From: JADCCX01 sp031431475 | Lineage (GTDB): Bacteria > Pseudomonadota > Alphaproteobacteria > Rhizobiales > Beijerinckiaceae | DNA: 43,919 bases | NCBI GenBank assembly: GCA_031431475.1 | Contig: JANPDL010000023.1 | Span: forward strand, 1 to 43,919 | Direction: 5' to 3' | Part shown: positions 32,405-41,341 of the stretch, piece after piece | Layout: every line of letters starts with the position of its first letter | Numbering within the stretch: the stretch's first letter is position 1 | The notes under the pieces: model-generated | The model's database searches: none | What the model was told of the DNA's origin: nothing | Seen by the model: only the letters and a program-made list of their open reading frames with translations | Translations under genes and position numbers: made by a program

Positions 32405-32863
32405 ATGGGTCTGCGCGACAAACTGATGGAAGACGTCAAGCTCGCCATGAAGGCTGGCGAGAAGACAAAGCTGTCGACGATCCGCATGATTCAGGCGGGA
32501 CTCAAGGATAAGGATATCGAGGCCCGCGGTCTTGGCAAAGGCCAGCTCACCGATGATGATATCCTGCCGCTGATGCAGAAGATGGTGAAGCAGCGCCAGG
32601 AATCAATCGCGATCTACACACAGGCGGGACGCCTTGAGCTGGCGGCTGGCGAGCAGGCAGAGGTCGAGGTGATCAATGCCTATCTGCCGAGGCAAATGGA
32701 CGAGGTAGGCATGAAAGCCGCCATCATCACCACCGTGGCAGAGACGGGTGCCGCGTCCATGAAGGACATGGGCAAGGTCGTTGCGGCACTGAAAGCGCAA
32801 TACGCGGGCCAGATGGATTTCGCCAAGGCGAGCCAGATGGTTAAAGCTGTACTCGGTGGATGA
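32405..32863 (+). CDS. GatB/YqeY domain-containing protein
   Basis: 152 residues, all within the YqeY family that shares the tRNA-binding tail domain of GatB. Recognisable parts are MGLRDKLMEDVKLAMKAGE, LSTIRMIQAGLKDKDIEARG and EVINAYLPRQMDE. A role in aminoacyl-tRNA amidation or tRNA handling is suspected for the family but not proven. GAAGGGA 9 bases before the ATG is a good ribosome site. It is divergent from carA, an arrangement I believe to be common in alphaproteobacteria. Confidence 0.92.
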   Translation: MGLRDKLMEDVKLAMKAGEKTKLSTIRMIQAGLKDKDIEARGLGKGQLTDDDILPLMQKMVKQRQESIAIYTQAGRLELAAGEQAEVEVINAYLPRQMDEVGMKAAIITTVAETGAASMKDMGKVVAALKAQYAGQMDFAKASQMVKAVLGG

Positions 32864-32953
32864 CATCGCGTGTGACCATCGTCACAGAACTGTCATGGAC
32901 CAGAGGCAATGCACTCGCGCGACATGAAATGACGGCATACGTGGAGTTGATGC

Positions 32954-33442
32954 ATGGCGAAATCTCGCGACATTGATGCCGTTGGTCAGGCGCTGACGCT
33001 GGCCGCACGCCGCCACCGGGCCTATATGGCAAGTCTGCTGTCAAACATCGGCCTGTTCCCGGGGCAGGATCAGGTGCTGCAACTGTTGGCTCATCAGGAC
33101 GGCGTCACCATGTCGGCCATTGCGGATGAATTGCGAATCAAGCCGCCAACAGCCTCCAAAATGATCGCGCGCATGGCTACGCAGAGGCTTCTTGAGCGTC
33201 GTGGAATGGAAGATGACGCGCGGCGCGTGGCCGTTTTCATCACTGATGAAGGCCGCGGGCGCATGGATCAGCTGCGCAAGACGGCGAAAAAGGTAGAGAA
33301 GCAGGCGCTGGCTGGCCTCGATGACAAGGATATGCGTCGGCTGCGTCGGTTGCTGAAGAAAGTTGCCCGCAATCTCGGTGAGCAGACGCCCGCCGATCCA
33401 ATGGCCGAGATGGACCTTGAGGAGACTGAAGTCGCGGCCTGA
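32954..33442 (+). CDS. MarR-family transcriptional regulator
   Basis: 162 residues with the winged helix-turn-helix MSAIADELRIKPPTASKMIA and wing LERRGMEDDARRVAVFITDEG, including the conserved Asp-x-Arg. The C-terminal helices are charged and should form the dimer interface. Effector and targets are unknown. The next gene encodes an outer-membrane protein 202 bp away on the same strand; the intervening TTAA repeats suggest the porin has its own promoter. Confidence 0.9.
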   Translation: MAKSRDIDAVGQALTLAARRHRAYMASLLSNIGLFPGQDQVLQLLAHQDGVTMSAIADELRIKPPTASKMIARMATQRLLERRGMEDDARRVAVFITDEGRGRMDQLRKTAKKVEKQALAGLDDKDMRRLRRLLKKVARNLGEQTPADPMAEMDLEETEVAA

Positions 33443-33528
33443 AACCGGCTCGTTCACCGGCGCGTCCCACCGTCGTTGCGTTTTTGCAACAAGCTCCAGT
33501 TTCGCGCGGTTTGATCGCTCCATGGTGT

Positions 33529-33549
33529 GGTTAAGCGTTAACCTTAACC
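33529..33549 (+). promoter_or_regulatory. Cluster of TTAA half-sites before an outer-membrane protein gene
   Basis: GGTTAA, TTAACC and TTAACC occur at 33529-33534, 33538-33543 and 33544-33549. In alphaproteobacteria CtrA half-sites have the form TTAA(C/CC), but the usual TTAA-N7-TTAA spacing is not met here. Offered as a possible cell-cycle or global-regulator site only. Confidence 0.3.
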
Positions 33550-33644
33550 CCTCCTTAGTAATTTACTGCCATTTTCCCTTGCGTTGGCATCAGTGTCGGA
33601 CCGTTGCGTATCTCTGGTCTGGCCATACACAAGGGACCAGACTT

Positions 33645-34532
33645 ATGGGCAGCCTCAAGACTCTCGCTCTCGCGGGCGCCGTATTTGCCGGAGCGACAGC
33701 TGTCGCATCTGCAGCGGATCTTCGTTATCCTCAACCTGTTGGCCTCCCGCCACCACCTCTCGCGGCTCCGATTGCGGAAGCGTCAGGCTGGTATCTGCGC
33801 GGTGACATTGGCATCGGTGCGCTGGACAGCGGACGGCCTGCCTATTCGGACAATCCTGCCGGGCTCATCTTTCATGGCCCGCAATACGGTGCCCAGGTCT
33901 TCGGCGGCGTTGGCATCGGCTATCAGTTTAACAGCTGGCTCCGGTTCGACGTGACGGCCGAGTACCGCAGCGGTGCCGGAGGCCGTGGCTTCGTATTCAA
34001 CGATTCATATCGTCTCGATGATGGCATAACTACCTTCTCGGGCACGAATCGTATTACCGGTCGCTTCACGGCCACCGTTCTGATGGCGAACGCCTATATC
34101 GATCTGGGAACCTGGCATGGAATTACGCCATTCGTCGGTGCTGGCGTCGGCTACGCCAGCAAGACGCTCGGCAGTATCAAGGACAACGGCTACGCCACTG
34201 CAGTCACGAACGCGACCGGCATCATCACCAACAACTCCTTTGTACAGGGTTCCGCCGGAAACAAGACGGCAACCGGCATGGCCTGGGCGCTAATGGCCGG
34301 ATTTGCTGTCGATGTGACGCAGAACGTCAAGGCCGAATTCGGTTATCGCTACCTCAACCTGGGGAAGATCGAGACGGGCATTTTCAATTGCGGCGGCTGC
34401 AACTACACGCTGCGTGCGAAGGATGTGGAGTCGCATGAACTCAAGGTTGGCCTGCGCTATATGTTCGGCGGACCGAGCTACGCGGCAGCGCCATATCCGG
34501 TTGAGCCGCCACGTCTGGTCAAGAAGTTCTGA
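33645..34532 (+). CDS. Outer-membrane beta-barrel protein (Omp25/31-like)
   Basis: 295 residues from ATG 33645, preceded by AAGGGA at 8 bases; a longer in-frame reading from 33363 is not supported because it runs through the MarR gene. The signal peptide is LKTLALAGAVFAGATAVASA. The rest is a beta-barrel with alternating strands (WYLRGDIGIGALD, GITPFVGAGVGYASK, VKAEFGYRYLNLGK) and ends in Phe (KKF), as outer-membrane proteins do. Two Cys lie close together (NCGGCNY), unusual for a barrel loop. An intrinsic terminator follows. Confidence 0.88.
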   Translation: MGSLKTLALAGAVFAGATAVASAADLRYPQPVGLPPPPLAAPIAEASGWYLRGDIGIGALDSGRPAYSDNPAGLIFHGPQYGAQVFGGVGIGYQFNSWLRFDVTAEYRSGAGGRGFVFNDSYRLDDGITTFSGTNRITGRFTATVLMANAYIDLGTWHGITPFVGAGVGYASKTLGSIKDNGYATAVTNATGIITNNSFVQGSAGNKTATGMAWALMAGFAVDVTQNVKAEFGYRYLNLGKIETGIFNCGGCNYTLRAKDVESHELKVGLRYMFGGPSYAAAPYPVEPPRLVKKF

Positions 34533-34556
34533 TCCCTACATCCTGTATTTCTTCGG

Positions 34557-34581
34557 AAAGCCCGGCCTTGTGCCGGGCTTT
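34557..34581 (+). terminator. Rho-independent terminator of the outer-membrane protein gene
   Basis: AAAGCCCGGC (34557-34566), loop CTTGT, and GCCGGGCTTT (34572-34581) form a 10-bp perfect stem. CTTCATT follows with T-rich bases. It lies 24 bases after the stop of the barrel gene. Confidence 0.85.
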
Positions 34582-34691
34582 CTTCATTTGGGACATGATT
34601 ATTTTTTGTCAAATAACTGATTATTAGGGTTAATCAATCATGATGACAGAAGTGTAGCCATATTGGCTGCGGGTGTTTCGGAGAGTCCTCC

Positions 34692-35549
34692 ATGCGTCGT
34701 TTAGTTGCCGTCATCGGCGTTCTTGCAACCGCAGCATTGTCTTTCCCTGCCTGCGCGGCGGATATGGCACCCGCTCCGGTGTTACGAGGGGCATTGCCCG
34801 CCACTGAAAAATCAATCGACTGGAGCGGCTTCTATCTCGGTGGAACAGGAAGCTACGCTGGCATCAACACCACTTCCAACAGCGCAAGAAATTCGATGGA
34901 TCCTACCCTGCGGCAACTCGTCAGGGGCTCGGTTGTTGAGGGGGGAATCTCGACGATGCCCCTGATCGAGCAGGGCCGTTCGCAGAACCAACGCGTCGGA
35001 TTCGGGCTCTACGCCGGGTACAACTGGATGATGGATGACTACGTGATCGGCATCGAGGCCGATTACACCCGCGCCAAGCTCGAGGGCGGCTTCACAGGGG
35101 ATCGCAGTGGACGCATCGGCGGTACCGTCAGCGACACTCAATATGACTGGACCGCCCACACCGAAAAATCCTACAAAATCACCGATTATGGCTCGGTCCG
35201 CGGACGCATTGGCTTTGCTTGGGACAACTTCTTGCCGTATGCAACCCTTGGTGTGGCCTACGCGCGCGCAAGCTCAGCGAGTTTTGCCACCATCGCAAGC
35301 TACCAGCGCACCTACGACGCCGCCGGCATTATCACGAGCCAGGGCCCTACGCTCTACACGCCATCCTTCCTGGCAGAGCAAAACCGCTCCAAGCTATTTA
35401 TCGGCTATGCACTTGGCGCTGGTCTTGATTACGCGCTGTCATCAAACATCGTGGTACGCGCCGAATTACAGCATCTCAGATTCGTAAATGTCGCCGGTAG
35501 CACACTGCAGCTGAATCAGGCCAAACTCGGTGCCGCAATCAAGTACTGA
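34692..35549 (+). CDS. Second outer-membrane beta-barrel protein
   Basis: 285 residues. The signal peptide is VIGVLATAALSFPACAA. The mature part begins with WSGFYLGGTGSYAG, the typical start of the Omp25/Omp31/hemin-binding-like barrel family in Hyphomicrobiales. Further strands are FGLYAGYNWMMDDYVIGIEA, GSVRGRIGFAWDNFLPYATL and FIGYALGAGLDYAL. The C-terminal residue is Tyr (AAIKY), compatible with Bam recognition. It lies 159 bp beyond the first barrel with its own upstream region; a TTAATCAATCATGATG stretch (34631-34646) precedes it. Confidence 0.87.
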   Translation: MRRLVAVIGVLATAALSFPACAADMAPAPVLRGALPATEKSIDWSGFYLGGTGSYAGINTTSNSARNSMDPTLRQLVRGSVVEGGISTMPLIEQGRSQNQRVGFGLYAGYNWMMDDYVIGIEADYTRAKLEGGFTGDRSGRIGGTVSDTQYDWTAHTEKSYKITDYGSVRGRIGFAWDNFLPYATLGVAYARASSASFATIASYQRTYDAAGIITSQGPTLYTPSFLAEQNRSKLFIGYALGAGLDYALSSNIVVRAELQHLRFVNVAGSTLQLNQAKLGAAIKY

Positions 35550-35581
35550 TTGACGATCCGCCTTTTCGGCAATTCCCGGAG

Positions 35582-38500
35582 TTACTCAGCCAATACACGC
35601 GTGGAAGGAAACGTCACTTCGACCAGTGTACCCTTGCCGGGATCGCTTTGAATCACAAAAGCTGCCCGGTTGGCTTCCACAAGGGCCTTTGTCAGTGGCA
35701 GACCAAGCCCTGTACCACCCGATGAGTGCGCTCCTGGAATCTGGCGGAAGGGCTCCATCGCTGTCTTTACGTCATCCGGTGTCATGCCGATCCCGGTATC
35801 TCGAACACGAATGGTCACCTCGCCGCGTTCGGTCAGCGATGTGGATACCAGAACCTGGCCACCTGCTTCCGTGAACTTGGCGGCATTGGACAGCAGGTTC
35901 AGCAGTATCTGTCGTATGGATCTGTCATCTGCCACGACAGGCGGCAGGCTGGCAGCCAGTTGCGAGCGGACAATGACCTTGCCGGCATTCGCCTGCGGCT
36001 GGATCATGCTGACACAGGCCGAAACCAGCGCATTCAGATCAACGCTGCCGAAATTGAGCTCCAGCTTGCCCGATGCAACCTTGGACAGATCGAGAAGGTC
36101 ATTGACCAGCGACACCACATGCTCGCCCGACGCATTGATATCCTTCACATATTGCTTATAACGGTCATTGCCGACAGGGCCAAAACTTTCTGACATCATG
36201 ACCTGCGAGAAACCAATGATGGCATTGAGCGGGGTGCGGATTTCGTGGCTGATACGGGCCAGGAAATCGGTTTTGTGGGCGCTTGAATCCTCTGCTGCGC
36301 GCTTGGCATCCATCAGGTCCGATTCGACCTTCTTCCAATGCGTGATATCCCGCAGGACAGCGCAAAACTTCGTCGCACCGTGGCTATCACCGACGCGGCC
36401 AATGGTCATGAAAAGGGGGATGACACCGCCATTGCGCTCCCGGCCACGTACATCGCGGCCATCGTTCAGCAGACTGCTTACGCCATTGCTCTTGAGACCC
36501 TCAAGATAATCCAGAGCGGCGGCATGACTTTCGGGCTCCAGCAAAATGGTGATGCTCTCGCCTACAATCTCATTCTGATCAAACCCGAACAGGGCCTCGG
36601 CCGACCGGTTGAGATTGAGAATGCGTCCGGTCGAATCGAGCAGGATGACGCCGTCGGTCGCGGTTTCAAGCACAGAGTGCAACTCCCGCAGCTCGACTCG
36701 CAACGACAGCATGTCAAGCTCGAGCATCTTTTGCTGCTGCAGGGTCGGATTGTCTGATGCCCGACGCAGCGAAGTCAGTGTCGCGGGGGTACCATCCCAG
36801 GTAATGGCCTGAATGGTCGCATCGACAATGATCGAATCACCCGCATGGTTGGTGATGGAGAGTGAACGGCCAGACTCCATTCCCTCGTCAGAGCGCTTGT
36901 TGAAGAGGCTTTCTGCGCCACCCGATTTCAAAAAAGACCCGAGATCGGCGTAACCCGCGAGATCGAGCAGCGCGCGGTTCGCAAAAACAGCATTGCCTTC
37001 CTGCATGACCAACAGCCCGAGGGACAGCCGTTCCACGATCTCACTGAATGCACTTTGCAATGCTGTGACATCAGGTTTTGCATCACGACGGTCCTGCAGC
37101 GGCTGGAACGGGATCACAGAAGCCACAGAAGTGCTGTCATCGCTGTTTGTGTCAGTCTCTGGAACGGGATTGAGCCGTATGCCGCCACGTTCGAGCAGAT
37201 CCTTCTTCAGGATTTCGAGCGGCCGCGGGATTCGAGGCACTGCGGTCGACAGCGCGGCAGGCAGGACTGGCGGAGGTATAATCGCGGCAAGGGACTTGGC
37301 AATCTCCCGGAAGGTTTCACGCTCAACCTGGCTCAGCGATGATTTCATGGGCAGGTTTGACATGCTGCGGAGGGACGCCTCAGCCACATCGGATTTGACC
37401 AGAAAGGTCCGTATGTCCGCTTCATTCTGTGCGATCGCAGCCTGCTCGCCGGTCGATGGCAGCGAAAGGCGCAAGTCTCGAGCTTCATCTGGTTTTGCAG
37501 ATACTTCCAGCACAGTTATCGGAGTGTGATCAAAAGAAAGCTGTTTGACCACAGCGGGACCGAACCGCTCTTCGGGTCGCTCAGTGATGGGCTCAACATC
37601 CCCGGCCAGCGCGGCTTTGGCACTGCCAGGACGGATGACGGCGCGTTCAATGCGGGCAATACCATAGCCCCTGAAACCGGAAAAGCGTGAGCCTTCGAGA
37701 ACCGGCATGCCCGCCATCTCGACCGGCACGCCGAGAAGGGTGTCTTCGACGGGCCACATGACGGGTGGGGATGACCATGTATCCCTCGACCGGAAACCTG
37801 CGCTGACACCCTCGGTTTCCATGATATCGTAACGGCCAATGATCTCGTTCCAGGTCTGGCCGATGACCATCGCGTGGGAAGGCCCAACCGCATCGGCAAG
37901 CTCTCGCGAGAGATGCACAAAGCGGCCGGTTGCATCAGTCTGCCAGACAAACCGCAACGGGCGGCGGGCGTGTTCGGGTGTTTGTGTCCAGCCCGGGACA
38001 GATGTTCGATCCTGTGCATCGGGCGGTGATGCAACGGGAGGGACGGTTTCGCCTGGAGCGGTTCTGGCCGCCTGTTCAGCTATCGTATGATGTTGAACTG
38101 GAACATCCGGCGTTGGCATTTCCGGCGGCGCTGTGTCGATAGTCGGCTGCAGGCGATGGACAGGGTCAGAGGCCTCTGCCCTCCACCCTTTTGCCGCGAA
38201 AGGAACGTGTGGCTCTTGCTCGCGGATATCCGCCATGCTGCGCGCTGGAGCGCCTATGGCAACAGCCAGAAGTCCAAATCCGCCTGATTCCAGCGGCACA
38301 TGGCGGCAAAGGCAGGTGTAGACGCCGCCCCGCTGGCCATTTGCAATGGTAATCTGTTGAACGCGGATTGGCTCCCGGTCAGGTTCCAAGAGTTGCAGCA
38401 ACGGCAAAAATCCCCGGAACGTGGAAGCATCAGTGAGAACTTTGGCATGGGCTGGGTCCATCACACCGATCTCGTTACCAGCGCTGCCAGAAATCCACAG

Positions 38501-38602
38501 CAGTTCCTCACCAGCGCCTGACCACAGCCATGCCTTGCCGGAATCGGGGTCCAGTGGAAAATCTCCCAGCGATGTCACCAGAACGCTTATGGCGTTGGTC
38601 AC
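35582..38602 (-). CDS. PAS sensor histidine kinase of the PdhS/CbrA (PleC/DivJ) family
   Basis: 1006 residues from a GTG at 38602; a stop codon lies five codons upstream, so this is the first possible start. A long N-terminal sensory region has two PAS-like parts (near 525-560 and 640-700). The kinase core follows: H-box SHEIRTPLNAIIGFSQVM (His786), N-box LLNLLSNAAKF, G1 DTGIGM and G2 GGTGLGLPL. No membrane helices are evident, so it is cytoplasmic. This core is typical of kinases acting on DivK and thus CtrA. In S. meliloti cbrA neighbours phaP1, and here the next divergent gene is a phasin, which supports CbrA orthology. Confidence 0.85.
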   Translation of the reverse strand: MTNAISVLVTSLGDFPLDPDSGKAWLWSGAGEELLWISGSAGNEIGVMDPAHAKVLTDASTFRGFLPLLQLLEPDREPIRVQQITIANGQRGGVYTCLCRHVPLESGGFGLLAVAIGAPARSMADIREQEPHVPFAAKGWRAEASDPVHRLQPTIDTAPPEMPTPDVPVQHHTIAEQAARTAPGETVPPVASPPDAQDRTSVPGWTQTPEHARRPLRFVWQTDATGRFVHLSRELADAVGPSHAMVIGQTWNEIIGRYDIMETEGVSAGFRSRDTWSSPPVMWPVEDTLLGVPVEMAGMPVLEGSRFSGFRGYGIARIERAVIRPGSAKAALAGDVEPITERPEERFGPAVVKQLSFDHTPITVLEVSAKPDEARDLRLSLPSTGEQAAIAQNEADIRTFLVKSDVAEASLRSMSNLPMKSSLSQVERETFREIAKSLAAIIPPPVLPAALSTAVPRIPRPLEILKKDLLERGGIRLNPVPETDTNSDDSTSVASVIPFQPLQDRRDAKPDVTALQSAFSEIVERLSLGLLVMQEGNAVFANRALLDLAGYADLGSFLKSGGAESLFNKRSDEGMESGRSLSITNHAGDSIIVDATIQAITWDGTPATLTSLRRASDNPTLQQQKMLELDMLSLRVELRELHSVLETATDGVILLDSTGRILNLNRSAEALFGFDQNEIVGESITILLEPESHAAALDYLEGLKSNGVSSLLNDGRDVRGRERNGGVIPLFMTIGRVGDSHGATKFCAVLRDITHWKKVESDLMDAKRAAEDSSAHKTDFLARISHEIRTPLNAIIGFSQVMMSESFGPVGNDRYKQYVKDINASGEHVVSLVNDLLDLSKVASGKLELNFGSVDLNALVSACVSMIQPQANAGKVIVRSQLAASLPPVVADDRSIRQILLNLLSNAAKFTEAGGQVLVSTSLTERGEVTIRVRDTGIGMTPDDVKTAMEPFRQIPGAHSSGGTGLGLPLTKALVEANRAAFVIQSDPGKGTLVEVTFPSTRVLAE

Positions 38603-38770
38603 GGGCGGTTTGACTCACAAATTCGCCGACAGGTCCTTGACCGCGGCTCATGGCTAATGAACGGTGAATATATCCGTTCGAATGCCGTTTGAAAGCGGCA
38701 GGCGGGTCAGAAACGTCTTTCCTTGCCGTTAGTATTAACCGGCAGGAGTGGCGCAGCATCGCGAGGAACC

Positions 38771-39145
38771 ATGTCCGATCCGTTCAAGACACCGAAACTC
38801 GAAGTACCGGCAGAGATGCGGGACCTTGCCAACAAGAGCGTCGAGCAGGCGCGGCGAGCCTTCGACAGCTTCATGGGCGCGACCCAGCAGGCTGCGGGCA
38901 ATATGCAGGGTTCTGCCCAGAAAGTGCATGAAAACAGCATGAAAGCGACGAAAGAGGTCGTGGGATACGCCGAGCAGAACGTCAAGGCAGCGCTCGATCA
39001 TGCACAAGCTCTGGTGAAGGCCAAGGGCTTCGACGAGGTGATGAAGCTTCAGACCGAGTTCATGCGCAGCCAGATGGCCGCCCTGCAGGATCAGATGAAA
39101 TCCATGGGTAAAGCGGTCGAGGCTTCCGTGAAGCCGAAGAAATGA
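38771..39145 (+). CDS. Phasin family protein
   Basis: 124 residues from ATG 38771 (GAGGA 3 bases upstream); the longer reading from 38723 is unsupported. The protein is almost all amphipathic helix rich in Ala, Lys and Gln (VEQARRAFDSFMGATQQAAG, QTEFMRSQMAALQDQMKSMG), the Phasin_2 pattern. Phasins coat PHB granules and control their number and size. It is divergent from the PdhS/CbrA-like kinase, matching phaP1 next to cbrA in S. meliloti. phaZ is at 9877. Confidence 0.9.
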   Translation: MSDPFKTPKLEVPAEMRDLANKSVEQARRAFDSFMGATQQAAGNMQGSAQKVHENSMKATKEVVGYAEQNVKAALDHAQALVKAKGFDEVMKLQTEFMRSQMAALQDQMKSMGKAVEASVKPKK

Positions 39146-39231
39146 TTTCGAGGCCATCCCGCTTTTCAGGCTTGGTTTTGTGTTCCTACGTTCTAATGCC
39201 CGTCCCATAACGGGAAGTAGGCTAGGATTTC

Positions 39232-40218
39232 ATGTCTGCTCTGGATCTGGCAATCGCCAATCTTCTGTCGCCGATGGTGCTGTTTTTCGCACTCGGTCTT
39301 GGTGCCTCGCTGGCCCGGTCCGACCTGACCGTGCCCGAAGCGATTGCCAAGTTTCTGGCGCTGTACCTGATGATGGCAATTGGCTTCAAGGGCGGAGTCG
39401 CCGTTGCGAAAAGCGGGCTTGATCTGACGCTTGTCGGCGTGATGCTGGCCGGGATTGTGCTGTCGGCACTGATCCCGCTCATCGGGTTTGCGCTGCTGCG
39501 ATTTTCTACCAAACTGTCCACGGTTGATGCGGCGGCTGTTGCTGCACATTACGGCTCGATCTCCATTGTAACCTTCGTGGCAGCAACGCAGACGATGACA
39601 AGCCTGGGCTTGCCGTACGAGGGCTATCTGATTGCCGTGGCGGCGGTGATGGAAACGCCAGCGATCCTTACTGCGCTGTTTCTGGCGCGAAAGGCACGGG
39701 ACGCAGCCAAACGGGGTGAAGACGAAGGCATGGGTACCTTGCTGCGCGAGATAGGCTTAAATGGCTCGGTCGTCATGCTCATCGGATCGTTTGTCATCGG
39801 CTGGATCACCGGCGAGCGGGGCATGAAAGCAGTTTCGCCCTTCGTGAATGATCTTTTCTTCGGCATGATCTGCCTGTTTCTGCTCGACATGGGACTCATT
39901 GCGGGGCGCGGCATGCGGGAAGGCATGAAGGCCCTGTCGTGGCCTGCCATTGCATTCGGGCTCTACATGCCGCTGATCTCGGCCGCACTCGCGGCGCTGG
40001 TCTGTCTCGCCCTCGGGCTTTCGGTCGGCGGAACGGCGCTGATGATCACATTGGCGGCGTCGGCCTCCTATATTGCCGTACCAGCAGCGATGCGTCTGGC
40101 ACTCCCGGAAGCCAGACCCTCGATCTATCTTACACTATCGCTTGGCGTGACATTTCCGTTCAATCTGGCGCTGGGCATTCCGCTTTATGTCTGGCTCGCC
40201 GGCGTGGTGAAAGGCTGA
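39232..40218 (+). CDS. SbtA-like sodium-dependent bicarbonate transporter
   Basis: 328 residues, about ten membrane helices, in the SbtA (DUF897) family. Characteristic parts are LSPMVLFFALGLGASLARSD near the start, AAVAAHYGSISIVTF around residue 102, METPAILTALFL around 143 and ASASYIAVPAAMRLALPEAR near the end. In cyanobacteria SbtA imports bicarbonate with sodium. The SbtB-like gene starts 7 bp downstream and a beta-carbonic anhydrase follows, giving an inorganic-carbon module. AGGA lies 6 bases before the ATG. Substrate is inferred from the family and context. Confidence 0.88.
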   Translation: MSALDLAIANLLSPMVLFFALGLGASLARSDLTVPEAIAKFLALYLMMAIGFKGGVAVAKSGLDLTLVGVMLAGIVLSALIPLIGFALLRFSTKLSTVDAAAVAAHYGSISIVTFVAATQTMTSLGLPYEGYLIAVAAVMETPAILTALFLARKARDAAKRGEDEGMGTLLREIGLNGSVVMLIGSFVIGWITGERGMKAVSPFVNDLFFGMICLFLLDMGLIAGRGMREGMKALSWPAIAFGLYMPLISAALAALVCLALGLSVGGTALMITLAASASYIAVPAAMRLALPEARPSIYLTLSLGVTFPFNLALGIPLYVWLAGVVKG

Positions 40219-40224
40219 AATTCC

Positions 40225-40536
40225 GTGCAGACCTATCTGAAAAAACGCATCGCCATCGTCATCGAGCAGCCCGCATTGAACCGTGTGCTCGACAAGCTCG
40301 ATCAGCTCGCGGTCACGGGATACACGGTCTACCCTGTTATCGCCGGACGTGGACGCGAAGGCTCATGGAGATCAGATGGCATGGTGTCCGATGCCGGTCG
40401 CATGGTCAGTGTCGTCTGTGTCTGCGATCCATCCAAGGTCGAATCCATTATCGATCCAATTTACAAGATCGTGTCACGACAGGTCGGCATCATCACGATT
40501 TCCGACTGTGAAGTGATCCGGCCGGATCATTTTTGA
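40225..40536 (+). CDS. SbtB-like PII signalling protein
   Basis: 103 residues from GTG 40225, 6 bp after the transporter stop. The fold is PII-like, with a T-loop region reading VIAGRGREGSWRSDG and a C-terminal IVSRQVGIITISDCEVI. SbtB binds cAMP, AMP and ADP in cyanobacteria and gates SbtA; binding here is untested. The C-terminal CGPxGC redox loop of some cyanobacterial SbtB proteins is absent. The context next to SbtA is the best support. Confidence 0.82.
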   Translation: MQTYLKKRIAIVIEQPALNRVLDKLDQLAVTGYTVYPVIAGRGREGSWRSDGMVSDAGRMVSVVCVCDPSKVESIIDPIYKIVSRQVGIITISDCEVIRPDHF

Positions 40537-40610
40537 TGGGTGCAATTGCTGCTTAAACCCCATAAAGGAATCGTAATAATATCCCTTAATGGCTGATGAG
40601 AGCGTACAGC

Positions 40611-41303
40611 ATGCTACCGGACCGACTCGTCGATGGCTACAAGGCGTTCCTGAGTGAGCGGCTTCCTAAAGAGCAGGCCCGCTTCACCGAACTGGCGAAG
40701 ACCGGCCAGAATCCTGATGTCATGATCATCGGCTGCTGTGACAGCCGCGTTTCGCCCGAGGTCATTTTCAACACACGCCCGGGCGAGGTGTTCGTGGTAC
40801 GCAACGTTGCCAATCTCGTTCCGCCTTTCACACCGGACGGCGAATTGCACGGAACCTCGGCGGCGCTTGAATATGCAGTGCAGGCATTGAAGGTGAAGCA
40901 CATCGTCGTGATGGGCCATGCCCGCTGCGGCGGTGTCCGGGCCTTTGCGGATGACACACAAGGGCCGCTATCCCCCGGTGACTTCATTGGCAAATGGATC
41001 ACCCTGCTGCGTCCGGCTGCCGAGCGTACGGGCGGTCAGGGCTTCAACGAAGCTCTGACAGTCTTCGTGGAACGCTTGGCGCTGGCCGGCATCCAGACAT
41101 CTCTCGCCAATCTACGCACGTTTCCTTGTGTGCAGATTCTTGAGGCGAAGGGTCGTTTGCAACTGCATGGTGCCTATTTTGATGTTGCGACCGGTGTTCT
41201 CATGGTGCTGGATGCTGCGTCCGGACAGTTCCGCCCTGCAGTGGGCAAGATGCCGAAGCGGGTCTCTATGATCCGCTGTGTTGGAGAGCCTGACGCGGCA
41301 TAA
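40611..41303 (+). CDS. Beta-class carbonic anhydrase
   Basis: Interconverts CO2 and bicarbonate. 230 residues from ATG 40611; an ATG at 40596 adds five residues but lacks family support. The zinc ligands are clear: Cys42 with Asp44 and Arg46 in GCCDSRVSP, and His103 and Cys106 in GHARCGG. It follows the SbtB-like gene by 74 bp on the same strand. Together with the transporter it could maintain cytoplasmic bicarbonate for carboxylases such as carbamoyl-phosphate synthase or the anaplerotic and fatty-acid enzymes. Confidence 0.94.
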   Translation: MLPDRLVDGYKAFLSERLPKEQARFTELAKTGQNPDVMIIGCCDSRVSPEVIFNTRPGEVFVVRNVANLVPPFTPDGELHGTSAALEYAVQALKVKHIVVMGHARCGGVRAFADDTQGPLSPGDFIGKWITLLRPAAERTGGQGFNEALTVFVERLALAGIQTSLANLRTFPCVQILEAKGRLQLHGAYFDVATGVLMVLDAASGQFRPAVGKMPKRVSMIRCVGEPDAA

Positions 41304-41306
41304 TTT

Positions 41307-41341
41307 TTGACTTGATAGCGATATAAAGATATCGTTATATC
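41307..41341 (+). promoter_or_regulatory. SahR-like palindrome overlapping the glyA promoter
   Basis: GATATAAAGAT (41320-41330) and ATCGTTATATC (41331-41341) form a 22-bp palindrome with a single mismatched pair. TTGACT (41307-41312) or TTGATA (41312-41317) could be -35 boxes with -10 boxes inside the palindrome, so binding would block transcription. The sequence resembles the ATATAAAGATATCTTTATAT motif I recall for SahR, the ArsR-type regulator of methionine-cycle genes in Rhizobiales. It lies 110 bp before glyA. The factor is inferred. Confidence 0.6.

Noticed and set aside
33363..33644. N-terminal extension of the outer-membrane protein
   Set aside because: The upstream in-frame part runs through the MarR gene; ATG 33645 has a good ribosome site and signal peptide.
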